Below, piece after piece: positions 36,613 to 59,434 of a stretch of 64,000 bases of DNA. Made by a program: the position numbers and the translations under genes. The stretch comes from Eudorina sp. 2006-703-Eu-15. Its lineage: Eukaryota > Chlorophyta > Chlorophyceae > Chlamydomonadales > Volvocaceae. The notes under the pieces are model-generated. The model ran no database searches. It saw only the letters and a program-made list of their open reading frames with translations, and was not told where the DNA came from. The stretch's first letter is position 1; the number at the start of each line of letters is the position of its first letter. The stretch is from NCBI GenBank assembly GCA_003117195.1, contig BDSI01000004.1, forward strand, positions 1,297,290 through 1,361,289, written 5' to 3'.

Positions 36613-37891
36613 ATGACTTCGCTACTTAACAAATCTCTGCCAGCTCACAATGTCCTAGGGCGGGCTTTGCAGCAGGAGTCTGCAAGGTTTAGAACATTGC
36701 ATAAGTTTGGACCAAGCTTTCCAAGCGCTTGCGCCTCGGTTTCAATTAAGATACATTCACGAGTGCTGATTAGCAACCACCAGCCTTTGACCACATGTCG
36801 AGCGGAGGCAGGGCGGCAGTTAACGGTGCAAGACCTCGTTTCAGCCTTAGCAAAAGCTAACAATGCTTGGAACAAGTATGATAAGGACCGAAATGGCACG
36901 ATGTCGCTTCAGGTAAATCGGGATTACCTTACCGATGTGCGACTTGCGTTGACTTCTGCGCTTTGACGCGTTATGCTGCCAATGTCAACCTCTGACAGCT
37001 ATGATACACATGGCAGCACACATGCCGCGTTCATCGTGCCACAACCTTGAATGCACGTTACAGCGGACCCCCAAAACCTGTCTGTGACCCTAACCCGTGC
37101 ACCACAATCTCAGGAGTGCGAGGCTATCTTTAACTCGGGCGAAGTGTCGGGGGCCTTCCAGATGCTGACCAACATGTCACTCCGCCACTACACCATCGAC
37201 GACCTTGAGCCCTACTTCAAGCGGGCGGACAAGGACAAGAGCGGGTCGCTGTCCCGGACCGAGTTCCTTGCGCTCTATTTGGCCGTCGTGGGCGATCGGA
37301 TGAAGCGCAACCCGTTGGTGAGCTGCGCACTTTCCAGAGACACGAGACTACAAACCCAACGTACCCGACCTGCTGGGTGGTGCGAACATGCATTGCACGC
37401 TCGGAGGCGTCATCTTCGGTGGCACAATCGGTGGGGTGCGAGCTGTTCGGCTAGTGGCGGTGGTTGCAGGCCGCTGCAACCGGAAGGAATTGCTCCAGCA
37501 CAGGCCGTCGTGAGCACGTTCCAATCGCCAACTCCCTTGGCTGCAGGGGCTCTAGTCCTCCTGCCTTTATCATACCTTTGGCTAAGTAGTTGCACCTGCA
37601 GCCCAGCCCGCTCGGCTGGCACGACCTGAAGCTCCGGGGCCCGGCGCGCTTCTGCCTGCTGCCCCAACACTGTGTTACACACAGCTCTTGGCGGAGGCGC
37701 TCCTGGGCTTCATTGACAAGGACAAGAACGGCGTCCTGGAGGGCAAGGAGCTCAAACCGCTGCTCCTCATCCTGGGGTTCGCGCCGGCGCTGCTGATGCC
37801 GATCCCCGGCTTCATGAAGGTCAACTACCGCGCCATCCTGGCCGCAGTCGGCGGTGTGCTGGAGGGTGGGGAAAAGAAGGGCAAGGCGTGA
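36613..37891 (+). CDS. Three-EF-hand calcium-binding protein
   Basis: Three exons: 36613-36912, 37114-37317, 37685-37891. All junctions are phase 0, giving 236 residues. Three canonical 12-residue EF loops are visible. Loop 1 is DKDRNGTMSLQE; its last residue comes from exon 2, so the junction splits the loop. Loop 2 is DKDKSGSLSRTE and loop 3 is DKDKNGVLEGKE. All keep Asp1, Asp3, Gly6 and Glu12, so all should bind Ca2+. The first ~65 residues are Ser/Lys/Arg/His-rich with few acidic residues, which fits an organellar (chloroplast or mitochondrial) targeting peptide. The C-terminal LLLILGFAPALLMPIPGF segment is hydrophobic. Function beyond calcium binding is unknown. The start is the only upstream ATG in frame. 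Confidence 0.82.
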
Positions 37892-38869
37892 CATGGCCGG
37901 GCCTGGGGGAGGCTCCGGGCACCTTCGTGATCTAGATTGCAAGAAGGGGCTTAAGCGTGCGGCTGGGGTTGCAAACACCAGCCCGGGCGCTGGGACAGCA
38001 AGGGTGGCAGTAGGCGGTGCACGGCATCTGCCCAATCTGTGTCGTGAGTGAATTCGCAGGGATATTGATATGAGGATTTGGGGGATTTTTGCTCGGCGGG
38101 AGAGGTTGGCGGTGCGTGGCCAGAGCCTATTCAGCGTCCACAGGCGTCGAGCCATCGCTGCTAGGGAAAGCAGCAGGGCAGACGTGGCCATGAATCGCGC
38201 GGTAGGTCATCTAATGTCGCATACGCTTGCAGTGCACTTCTTCCATGGAGACTTATCGGACGCGGGCGCACTAGATAACATAGTTTGCGAGCTTGTTTTG
38301 GGACAGGGGGGCCAACTTGACTTGGGCACAGGGGTCGTGCGATTCAAGAATTTTTAGGGCAGGAGGTCGCAAATATGGAATGTAGTGAAGGCGATACTCG
38401 TGGGACAAGCACGCGTATGCATGACTTCATGGCGGCGAGGACCCAAAGGCTGGCAGCTCCCAGACCTGGGGTCAGCCAGCCTTGCAGTCTGTTACCAACG
38501 GCATGCGCCCTCGAACGCATGCGGGTTGTTGCATGATACTTCTTCTCCGGGGCTCGCCCGACCCCTTGCATCACCTCGTATGTCTGCACTGCAACGACTC
38601 CAGGCCTGCCATGCACGCGTCCGCCGGTGCCGGCGTGTTTGGCGCCGCGATGTGTTTGGGCGAACTTCAAGGGACAGTGGAACTTATTTACGAAAGGCGC
38701 TCGGCGCCGAACCTAGCCGCAACCTGGATGTATCATGAAGCAGGTTCCCGCGGACCCATGTGCAGCAGCGCTCCGGACGAACCGGCTGCACAAGAGGCCA
38801 CTGAGCTCCCCAACGAGTGCTGTGTTGCGCCCTGGTGCCTCGTCGCGTCTATGCCTGGCGCAACCGCAC

Positions 38870-39144
38870 CATCTTGCGTGGGCTCGCGTATCCATCTTGC
38901 GTGGGCTCGCGTATCCATCTTGCGTGGGCTCGCGTATCCATCTTGCGTGGGCTCGCGTATCCATCTTGCGTGGGCTCGCGTATCCATCTTGCGAGCCTCG
39001 CGTATCCATCTTGCGTGGGCTCGCGTATCCATCTTGCGTGGGCTCGCGTATCCATCTTGCGTGGGCTCGCGTATCCATCTTGCGTGGGCTCGCGTATCCA
39101 TCTTGCGTGGGCTCGCGTATCCATCTTGCGTGGGCTCGCGTATC
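38870..39144. repeat. 23-bp tandem repeat, twelve copies
   Basis: Unit CATCTTGCGTGGGCTCGCGT plus ATC. Eleven 23-bp copies and one 22-bp variant (CATCTTGCGAGCC...) fill 275 bp. Because 23 is not a multiple of 3 and the unit lacks stops, several frames on both strands are open. Confidence 0.92.
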
Positions 39145-40110
39145 TTGCGGCTGGCACGCTGGATTCTTCACAAAAGCCTCCCTGCATCTGCATCCCTAAC
39201 CAAGATGTCTGTTATTCAGGCTGAATGCAACTTAACGGAGGCTCCAGTTGGGTGTCATCCTGTGCTTGCCAACGAGCCGGGAAAGTCTGACCAGTCTCAC
39301 GGCGTGTCCTGCCCGCCTCAAGCGCAACAGGCTGCGAAAACGATAGCGACAGTTGTGGTACAGGTACATATGGTATGGTCAGAGTGTTGAGAAAGGGCCT
39401 TGGCGCGTTCGGCACTTGAGGACCGCAGCCCAGGGAAAGCACAAAGCAGCATAGGCAAGCAGCACAAGAAGGAGCACTTCCCGGCCGAGGCCCCAGAAGA
39501 CAGCGGCTATTCTCCAGAGGATTACCAGTGATACAAGCAGAGCTTATTGGGAACACCATTGCCAAAGCAGCAATGTAGTGATGAGGCGCTGCACGCCTTG
39601 GGCTACAGGGACTGGGTCCAGTACTGTGTCGAGTCCCCAATGCTGAACTGGTTATGATATGAACACGGAGCAATGAAGAATCCTGCAGCAATGGTTGTGT
39701 ACTCCAGAAATTACGAAGGGTGCATAGAGAGCAGGATTTCGTTGTGGTGGATGGGCCTGTGGCATCGGTAGGTGGGAGTTGAAAATTTCGGATTCCACTG
39801 CACGAGCCTATAGGTTGAAGCGCTGTCCGACTTGTTCCACAATGCAGGGCCTGGGCCGAAGTCGTGCCATTTACAGAATGTCGGCACACGCTTGGGGAGC
39901 TCACACACTACCGTACGTCGATGGGGCGTGCGTGGGGTAACCGGACGGGTTTCTCATCTAGGGTTCTTGACTCGGTTATTGCATTGTACCGGTAGTCCGG
40001 TAGGCAGTAGAAGAAATCGGCCTACTGCCGTACACTCGATTCCCGAGGTGGTATGCGGCCCGTCGCACGATGATGAGGTGAGCTCTTTCTGGGTGACCTT
40101 GGTTGGTAGG

Positions 40111-40186
40111 GGTACCGTGCCCAGCAGCAGCCCGATGCCAGGCAGATCGGCCAGTAGCGTATCGGCCTGCTGCTGGGCACGGTACC
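40111..40186. repeat. 26-bp inverted repeat forming a 76-nt hairpin
   Basis: Arm 1 (40111-40136) starts GGTACCGTGCCCAGCAGCAG. Arm 2 (40161-40186) is its reverse complement with one mismatch. The loop is 24 nt. Confidence 0.9.
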
Positions 40187-40816
40187 TGAAGCTAGTGAGT
40201 GGCACCTGATAGGTCTGGATCTGTACGATCACCTCAATATGAATGTACGGCCCCTGCCTTTTCATGCTTGCCCACGCCCTTGCCCATGGTGTGGGAGAGG
40301 CACGGTGCCGTCTACGACCGCATGGAATGCCCTCTGGATATCGAATGCCATAAATACCTGGTCGGTGTCAGCAGTTATCGTCCTTAGAATCAAAGCGCCT
40401 GGGCATGGTATCAGGTCCTTCCTCTCGAAGCCTAATACATGCATCCAAACACCTGCCGCCCATCCAAACACCTGCTGCCCATTGGAAAGGCCCGAGGAGC
40501 GCACGCACCGAATGCGGACATGGAGCAATGGGTGCAACCCGTCGAACACCTTCATAAGTTCATTTCCAAATTACTGCGAACGAACAAATCGCCATTCGAG
40601 GTTTTACGAAACGTCGACGACATGCAAATCGATAGACAGCGAAGAATGAGCCTACCTGCGCTGTCGTGAGCTGCACATGCGGGGTGCCGTATGTGATGGA
40701 CCCACGCACAGCAAAATCCTGCGCGGGTCTTCCCCCTTTACCCCTCACATCCCTCACCCCTGCTTCCACACCCACACACCGTGTTTTCTTTTACGCACCG
40801 CGTGTGCCTCCTCCAG

Positions 40817-51506
<10,690 letters not shown>

Positions 51507-53309
51507 GAAAGTACGGTGACCTTCGTTCTTCGCGATATCAATATCTTACTCATGAAATGCGATCTACATGGAACTTGGTATCTTTACAAATATTTGCGAT
51601 TTAGTTAGAACGCTAGAAGTCACCTTGATAACTGAGTCACAGTCATAATTATGCAAACCTATGTAATGTAGTTTACGTATATTACATGGAAATGAGCGTC
51701 TGGTGAGCAACAGCGAAAGTGGAAAGATGAGCTGTACGGCATATTGAAGCCTTGTTTGCAAATAATTTTAGTTTAACTCAGAATCTTGTTGTTAGCCTAA
51801 TAAATACAGATGGTAACACCTTATCATAGCTACTGAACTGGCCCGGTTCCGACTGCTCACTAAAACCCAAACGATAGTTTACGGGATGCCCCTTCTTGCC
51901 CCTGGCGGCGTTTCGGAAGCTGCACGACGACGTTTCTTTTGATATATGTTCTGCCCTGCTCCTGCCCAGGGCCTTCTGCGTGAGAAGTTGGGCTGTTTGG
52001 GCCGCAGTTACTCACCCAGTTCCATAGTCGCTTAGTACATCTTCTTACTTACCAAGTGTTTCTCTCGATATTTGCTGCAGGGCGTCCATGATGCCTACAT
52101 CCGACCGCTGGTGCGCGCAACGGACCCCGCAAGGTGGGTGATGGTTTATGTATTGTGAATGGTCATGATAGGTACAAGATTGTATGTCCGACATATGGAT
52201 CACAAGATACGGGGCGTGGCCTTAATCGCGAAGTCATCGATGCTTTCAAAACCCGTCATAACGAAGTCCCGTCGAGTTTGCTGTTGGCGAGTGACATGCA
52301 CGTAGGGTTTGACAACACGAGTTTAGCAATGCAAATAACTTCTGAGCGAACCGGATCTTCAGACTCAATGACCTGCACGCGATACCCCTTGGTACCCGTC
52401 TTGTCTGCATAGCGTCTACATATCGTCGCCACAAATTCTTGTGTTGCGATTCATGGCATGACATGCGGTCGATCGATCGCCGCGTGCCGTATTCTTCTCT
52501 ACGCCTGGCGCATGTCCCTCCACTGCATTTCGTTCTTCCCTCCACAAGCGCATGTACCAGGGCATCTTCAGTCAAGGGCAAAACGACAACTGGCCGGGCT
52601 CAAGCCGATGCGGACATGACGGACCCGTGATGCAGGCTAGTGAGGAGAAGGGCCCCGTGGGGAAGGGTTGTGAGATACGTTCGCGGTCTATGGTCGTATT
52701 GCCCCCATGCGAGGAAGGTGACGCGGTGCGGGCTAATGGTCGGAACGCGGGCTACAGTCAGCCGTACAGCATTGCCAAGGACCAAGCAGCAAGCACCACG
52801 CTGTTGTATCACGCCATAAAGAATGGACCAATCGGCAGATGTCCATGATGGACATCTCATGGTACATACCCAGGATACTACACACGCTTTTTACAGAAGT
52901 AACGAACGCGGGCGGGTAACGTTTCTTTCGTGAATTCATTTCGCGCTGGCGGTTGGCGGCCCTGAATAACAATATGTGGACTATGGTTGGACCTCGGAAA
53001 CCTTCCCTATGTCATTGAAGTACCCTACGTATATTTCCTTTAGTGAAAAATTCTGCTGATTCCGCGAGAGCATTTCCACACCAACTGTGCCTCTACTGAG
53101 GTTACCCAAGGTGCAAGCGCCGTTGCCTCTCCAGTTCGCATTTCCCTGCCCCATGCATGCCCCTCCCCTTCCCCACATCCCTGTTCCTGAGCCCCCGCAT
53201 TGGCACTCCTCAAGTCACGCCGTGCAGGAAACACCTTGACCGCCCTGACACCCCCACCTCGCGCCCCCGCGCCCGAAGTTCGCAACCACCCAAACAAACA
53301 CTTCGCATC
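51507..53309. other. 5' flank of the channel gene
   Basis: No supported gene. AT-rich patches at 51560-51840. Upstream exons or the promoter of the channel should lie here, but I could not place them. Confidence 0.35.
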
Positions 53310-53552
53310 ATGTTTCATTCACCAATCCAGGAAGGCGGTGTCGGCAGCCTCGGGAGCTATGACGCCGAGCTCGCCGAGCCCCGCGACGCCCCGCTGCACC
53401 TCAACACCCTGACACGCACGCGAGGCGGCGGCGCCGCACCCACGGCACGTCACCCACATGGCACGGGGAGCGACGGCAGCGGCGGCGGCGGAGGCACCTG
53501 GCAACGTGGCAAGAGCCGGTGGGCGGAGCCCATCTGTCCACACACACAGTGA
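53310..53552 (+). CDS. Short unassigned reading frame before the minisatellite array
   Basis: An 80-codon frame beginning MFHSPIQEGGVGSLGSYDAE, with a Gly/Thr/Arg-rich second half. The N-terminal half looks more protein-like than random GC-rich translation, and the frame is open on this strand from the first ATG. No domain recognised and no clear downstream exon before the 60-bp array. It may be a first exon, a small gene or chance. Confidence 0.25.
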   Translation: MFHSPIQEGGVGSLGSYDAELAEPRDAPLHLNTLTRTRGGGAAPTARHPHGTGSDGSGGGGGTWQRGKSRWAEPICPHTQ

Positions 53553-53807
53553 TGCAAAGGCCTGACAACCCCGAAAAACGCACGGCCTTGGTTCCATACC
53601 GCGTTCAAGGCGAGCTAAGCACTATAACATGCGCATGCTGATACAGCTATGACCCCAGGCACTTCCGATTACAAGGCGGGTTTTTTACGTTGGTAGGGAA
53701 GCATAAGGCTGCTCATTCTAACAGCCCCAGTGGGGCCCAGACACATTACCCAACGGTGGCTCTCGCCGCTCTCCCCTGGTCTGCCCATCGTCATCCCCGT
53801 TGCTTGT

Positions 53808-53880
53808 GAGATCGCATGCCAGGGCCTGAGACCGCGTGCCAGGGCCTGAGACCGCGTGCCAGGGCCTGAGACCTCGTGTC
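53808..53880. repeat. Left border: 20-bp units inverted relative to the array
   Basis: CCAGGGCCTGAGACCGCGTG occurs three times in a row (the last with one change). Its CCAGGGCCTGAGACC core is the exact reverse complement of GGTCTCAGGCCCTGG found in every array unit. Confidence 0.85.
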
Positions 53881-56800
53881 AGGCCCTGGGGTGCGGTCTC
53901 AGGAGCTGACACTCGGTAAGAGGCCGTGGCAGGGGGTCTCAGGCCCTGAGGTGCAGTCTCAGGAGCTGACACGCGGTATTAGGCCGTGGCAGGGGGTCTC
54001 AGGCCCTGGGGTGCGGTCTAAGGAGCTGACACGCGGTATTAGGCCGTGGCAGGGGGTCTCAGGCCCTGGGGTGCGGTCTCAGGAGCTGACACTCGGTAAG
54101 AGGCCGTGGCAGGGGGTCTCAGGCCCTGGGGTGCGGTCTCAGGAGCTGACACTCGGTAAGAGGCCGTGGCAGGGGGTCTCAGGCCCTGAGGTGCGGTCTC
54201 AGGAGCTGACACGCGGTATTAGGCCGTGCCAGGGGGTCTCAGGCCCTGGGGTGCGGTCTCAGGAGCTGACACGCGGTATTAGGCCGTGCCAGGGGTCTCA
54301 GGCCCTGGGGTGCGGTCTCAGGAGCTGACACGCGGTATTAGGCCGTGGCAGGGGGTCTCAGGCCCTGGGGTGCGGTCTCAGGAGCTGACACGCGGTATTA
54401 GGCCGTGGCAGGGGTCTCAGGCCCTGGGGTGCGGTCTCAGGAGCTGACACTCGTAAGAGGCCGTGGCAGGGGGTCTCAGGCCCTGAGGTGCAGTCTCAGG
54501 AGCTGACACGCGTATTAGGCCGTGGCAGGGGGTCTCAGGCCTGGGGTGCGGTCTCAGGAGCTGACACGCGGTATTAGGCCGTGGCAGGGGGTCTCAGGCC
54601 CTGGGGTGCGGTCTCAGGAGCTGACACTCGTAAGAGGCCGTGGCAGGGGTCTCAGGCCTGGGGTGCGGTCTCAGGAGCTGACACTCGGTAAGAGGCCGTG
54701 GCAGGGGGTCTCAGGCCCTGAGGTGCGGTCTCAGGAGCTGACACGCGGTATTAGGCCGTGGCAGGGGGTCTCAGGCCTGGGGTGCGGTCTCAGGAGCTGA
54801 CACGCGTATTAGGCCGTGCCAGGGGGTCTCAGGCCCTGGGGTGCGGTCTCAGGAGCTGACACGCGGTATTAGGCCGTGGCAGGGGGTCTCAGGCCCTGAG
54901 GTGCGGTCTCAGGAGCTGACACGCGGTATTAGGCCGTGGCAGGGGGTCTCAGAGCCGCTGAGGGTGCGGGTCTCTAAGGAGCTGACACGCGGTATTAGGC
55001 CGTGCCAGGGGGTCTCAGGCCCTGGGGTGCGGTCTAAGGAGCTGACACTCGTAAGAGGCCGTGGCAGGGGGTCTCAGGCCCTGAGGTGCGGTCTCAGGAG
55101 CTGACACGCGTATTAGGCCGTGCCAGGGGGTCTCAGGCCCTGGGGTGCGGTCTCAGGAGCTGACACGCGGTATAAGGCCGTGCCAGGGGGTCTCAGGCCC
55201 TGGGTGCGGTCTCAGGAGCTGACACGCGTATTAGGCCGTGGCAGGGGGTCTCAGGCCCTGAGGTGCGGTCTCAGGAGCTGACACGAGGTATTAGGCCGTG
55301 GCAGGGGGTCTCAGGCCCTGGGGTGCGGTCTCAGGAGCTAGCGCGGGGTCTCAGGCCCGGGGCGCCAGGAGCTGACACGCGTATAAGGCGTGCCAGGGGG
55401 TCTCAGGCCCTGAGGTGCGGTCTCAGGAGCTGACACGCGGTATTAGGCCGTGGCAGGGGGTCTCAGGCCCTGGGGTGCGGTCTCAGGAGCTGACACGCGG
55501 TATTAGGCCGTGGCAGGGGGTCTCAGGCCCTGAGGTGCGGTCTCAGGAGCTGACACGCGGTATTAGGCCGTGGCAGGGGGTCTCAGGCCCTGGGGTGCGG
55601 TCTCAGGAGCTGACACGCGGTATTAGGCCGTGGCAGGGGGTCTCAGGCCCTGGGGTGCGGTCTCAGGAGCTGACACTCGGTAAGAGGCCGTGGCAGGGGG
55701 TCTCAGGCCCTGAGGTGCGGTCTCAGGAGCTGACACGCGTATTAGGCCGTGGCAGGGGGTCTCAGCCCTGGGGTGCGGTCTCAGGAGCTGACACGCGGTA
55801 TAAGGCCGTGCCAGGGGGTCTCAGGCCCTGGGTGCGGTCTCAGGAGCTGACACGCGGTATTAGGCCGTGGCAGGGGGTCTCAGGCCCTGAGGTGCGGTCT
55901 CAGGAGCTGACACGAGGTATTAGGCCGTGGCAGGGGGTCTCAGGCCCTGGGGTGCGGTCTAAGGAGCTGACACGCGGTATTAGGCCGTGGCAGGGGGTCT
56001 CAGGCCCTGGGGTGCGGTCTCAGGAGCTGACACGCGGTATTAGGCCGTGCCAGGGGGTCTCAGGCCCTGGGGTGCGGTCTCAGGAGCTGACACGCGTATT
56101 AGGCCGTGGCAGGGGGTCTCAGGCCCTGGGGTGCGGTCTCAGGAGCTGACACGCGGTATTAGGCCGTGGCAGGGGGTCTCAGGCCCTGAGGTGCGGTCTC
56201 AGGAGCTGACACGCGGTATTAGGCCGTGCCAGGGGGTCTCAGGCCCTGGGGTGCGGTCTAAGGAGCTGACACTCGGTAAGAGGCCGTGGCAGGGGGTCTC
56301 AGGCCCTGAGGTGCGGTCTCAGGAGCTGACACGCGGTATTAGGCCGTGCCAGGGGGTCTCAGGCCTGGGTGCGGTCTCAGAGCTGACACGAGGTAGGCGG
56401 TGAGTCTCAGGCTGGTGCGGCTCAGGAGCTGACACGCGTATTAGGCGTGGCAGGGGGTCTCAGGCCCTGGGTGCGGTCTCAGGAGCTGACACGCGGTATT
56501 AGGCCGTGGCAGGGGGTCTCAGGCCCTGAGGTGCGGTCTCAGGAGCTGACACGCGGTATTAGGCCGTGGCAGGGGGTCTCAGGCCCTGGGTGCGGTCTCA
56601 GGAGCTGACACTCGGTAAGAGGCCGTGGCAGGGGGTCTCAGGCCCTGAGGTGCGGTCTCAGGAGCTGACACGAGGTATTAGGCCGTGGCAGGGGGTCTCA
56701 GGCCCTGAGGTGCGGTCTAAGGAGCTGACACGCGGTATTAGGCCGTGGCAGGGGGTCTCAGGCCCTGGGGTGCGGTCTCAGGAGCTGACACTCGGTAAGA

Positions 56801-58852
56801 GGCCGTGGCAGGGGGTCTCAGGCCCTGAGGTGCAGTCTCAGGAGCTGACACGCGGTATTAGGCCGTGGCAGGGGGTCTCAGGCCCTGGGGTGCGGTCTAA
56901 GGAGCTGACACGCGGTATTAGGCCGTGGCAGGGGGTCTCAGGCCCTGGGGTGCGGTCTCAGGAGCTGACACTGCGGTATTAGGCCGTGGCAGGAGCTGAC
57001 ACTCGGTAAGAGGCCGTGGCAGGGGGTCTCAGGCCCTGAGGTGCGGTCTCAGGAGCTGACACGCGGTATTAGGCCGTGGCAGGGGGTCTCAGGCCCTGGG
57101 GTGCGTCTCAGGAGCTGACCGCGGTATTAGGCCGTGCAGGGGGGTCTCAGGCCCTGGGGGCGGTCTCAGGAGCTGACACGCGGTATTAGGCCGTGCCAGG
57201 GGGTCTCAGGCCCTGGGGTGCGGTCTCAGGAGCTGACACGCGGTATTAGGCCGTGGCAGGGGGTCTCAGGCCCTGGGGTGCGGTCTCAGGAGCTGACACG
57301 CGGTATTAGGCCGTGGCAGGGGGTCTCAGGCCCTGGGGTGCGGTCTAAGGAGCTGACACGCGTATTAGGCCGTGGCAGGGGTCTCAGGCCCTGAGGTGCG
57401 GTCTCAGGAGCTGACACGCGGTATTAGGCCGTGGCAGGGGTCTCAGGCCCTGGGTGGCGGTCTCAGGAGCTGACACGCGGTATAAGGCCGTGCCAGGGGG
57501 TGGGGGGCGGTCGGAGTGCCGCGTGGCGTGCAGGGGTCTCAGGCCTGAGGTGCGGTCTCAGGAGCTGACACGCGGTATTAGGCCGTGGCAGGGGGTCTCA
57601 GGCCCTGGGGTGCGGTCTCAGGAGCTGACACGCGGTATTAGGCCGTGGCAGGGGGTCTCAGGCCCTGGGGTGCGGTCTCAGGAGCTGACACGCGGTATTA
57701 GGCCGTGGCAGGGGGTCTCAGGCCCTGGGTGCGGTCTCAGGAGCTGACACGCGGTATTAGGCCGTGGCAGGGGGTCTCAGGCCCTGGGTGCGGTCTCAGG
57801 AGCTGACACGCGGTATTAGGCCGTGGCAGGGGTCTCAGGCCCTGGGGTGCGGTCTCAGGAGCTGACACGCGGTATTAGAGGCCGTGGCAGGGGGTCTCAG
57901 GCCCTGAGGTGCGGTCTCAGGAGCTGACACGCGGTATTAGGCCGTGGCAGGGGTCTCAGGCCCTGGGGTGCGGTCTCAGGAGCTGACACGCGGTATAAGG
58001 CCGTGCCAGGGGGTCTCAGGCCCTGGGTGCGGTCTCAGGAGCTGACACGCGGTATTAGGCCGTGGCAGGGGGTCTCAGGCCCTGAGGTGCGGTCTCAGGA
58101 GCTGACACGCGGTATTAGGCCGTGGCAGGGGGTCTCAGGCCCTGGTGCGGTCTCAGGAGCTGACACGCGGTATAGGCCGTGCCAGGGGGTCTCAGGCCCT
58201 GAGGTGCGGTCTCAGGAGCTGACACGCGGTATTAGGCCGTGGCAGGGGGTCTCAGGCCCTGGGGTGCGGTCTAAGGAGCTGACACTCGGTATTAGGCCGT
58301 GGCAGGGGTCTCAGGCCCTGAGGTGCGGTCTCAGGAGCTGACACGCGGTATTAGGCCGTGGCAGGGGGTCTCAGGCCCTGGGGTGCGGTCTCAGGAGCTG
58401 ACACGCGGTATAAGGCCGTGCCAGGGGGTCTCAGGCCCTGGGGTGCGGTCTCAGGAGCTGACACGCGGTATTAGGCCGTGGCAGGGGGTCTCAGGCCCTG
58501 GGGTGCGGTCTCAGGAGCTGACACGCGGTATTAGGCCGTGCCAGGGGGTCTCAGGCCCTGGGGTGCGGTCTAAGGAGCTGACACGCGGTATTAGGCCGTG
58601 GCAGGGGGTCTCAGGCCCTGGTGCGCGGTCTCAGGAGCTGACACGCGGTATTAGGCCGTGCCAGGGGGTCTCAGGCCCTGGGGTGCGGTCTCAGGAGCTG
58701 ACACGCGGTATTAGGCCGTGGCAGGGGGTCTCAGGCCCTGAGGTGCGGTCTCAGGAGCTGACACGCGGTATTAGGCCGTGGCAGGGGGTCTCAGGCCCTG
58801 GGGTGCGGTCTAAGGAGCTGACACGCGGTATAAGGCCGTGCCAGGGGGTCTC
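53881..58852. repeat. 60-bp minisatellite array, about 83 units
   Basis: Each unit is three degenerate 20-mers: AGGCCCTGGGGTGCGGTCTC, AGGAGCTGACACGCGGTATT, AGGCCGTGGCAGGGGGTCTC. Recurrent variants are CTGAGG for CTGGGG, TCTAAGG for TCTCAGG, CTCGGTAAG for CGCGGTATT, and CCGTGCCAG for CCGTGGCAG. Because 60 is a multiple of 3, one plus frame reads a 20-residue repeat (SGPGVRSQELTRGIRPWQGV), broken by frequent 1-2 base deletions. I regard it as non-coding satellite DNA. The array is a head-to-tail series with local disorder near 55340 and 56390. Confidence 0.95.
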
Positions 58853-58904
58853 AGGCCCTTGAGACCGCTTGCCAGGGCCTGAGACCGCTTGCCAGGGCCT
58901 GAGA
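58853..58904. repeat. Right border: inverted 20-bp units
   Basis: GCCAGGGCCTGAGACCGCTT-type units, about two copies. They have the same orientation as the left border and are inverted relative to the array. Confidence 0.8.
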
Positions 58905-59434
58905 CCACGAACCCGTCACCGACAACGACTGCAACGACTGGCAACGCGTTTCGCACTGCATAGTTTCTGCCACAAACCACAAAAAACGACTGATCCATCA
59001 TTCATGTGGACGCTTCACATCGTTTTTCAGAAGTAAAGCTTTTGTGGGTTTTTATCCAAGCCCCGCTGACAGATGATAACATTTGACGAAGAGCATTGCG
59101 TTTCACTAATGTTGCTAATACCCGCTGTCAAAAGCAGCTAAGTTCTTGTATGTGGCGTTTCTCTTTCTCCCCTAAAGTCAAGATGTCTGTATTTTGGATC
59201 CCGAATGGTCTATGCCTCCGCCTGGGCACCCTAATGATACAAAAGATCTCCGCGTGCACGTTATTTAACTCTGTTTTCAATGGTGACCTCGCGGTCGCCT
59301 ACAACCTCTGTTTAGGCTCAATATATGCTATTTGGTTAGGCTGCAAGATTCAGTAATTAGAGTTAGAAGGATGAATTAGAGTATGAAAATGAAGGTTTCG
59401 GCGACTCAAATTCGTGAAATTTTCTAAAAAAAAG

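Larger units (their letters stand above)
37892..40816. other. Region between the EF-hand and channel genes
   Basis: Holds a 23-bp minisatellite (38870-39144) and a 76-nt hairpin (40111-40186). Minus-strand frames at 39954-40555 are mildly protein-like (QQADTLLADLPGIGLL) but could not be joined into a gene. Confidence 0.4.

Noticed and set aside
38713..39171. Treating the 23-bp-repeat frames as a real repeat protein
   Set aside because: Equivalent peptides are open in several frames on both strands, as expected from a stop-free 23-mer, and the flanks show no coding character.
39212..39904. A 230-codon minus-strand frame
   Set aside because: Composition is Ser/Pro/Cys-rich with no motif, no splice context and no coherent flanking exons; it looks like chance.
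53881..58852. CRISPR-like array or a 20-residue-repeat protein gene
   Set aside because: There are no unique spacers, the units are contiguous, the host is eukaryotic, and the repeat frame is broken many times by 1-2 base deletions without introns.
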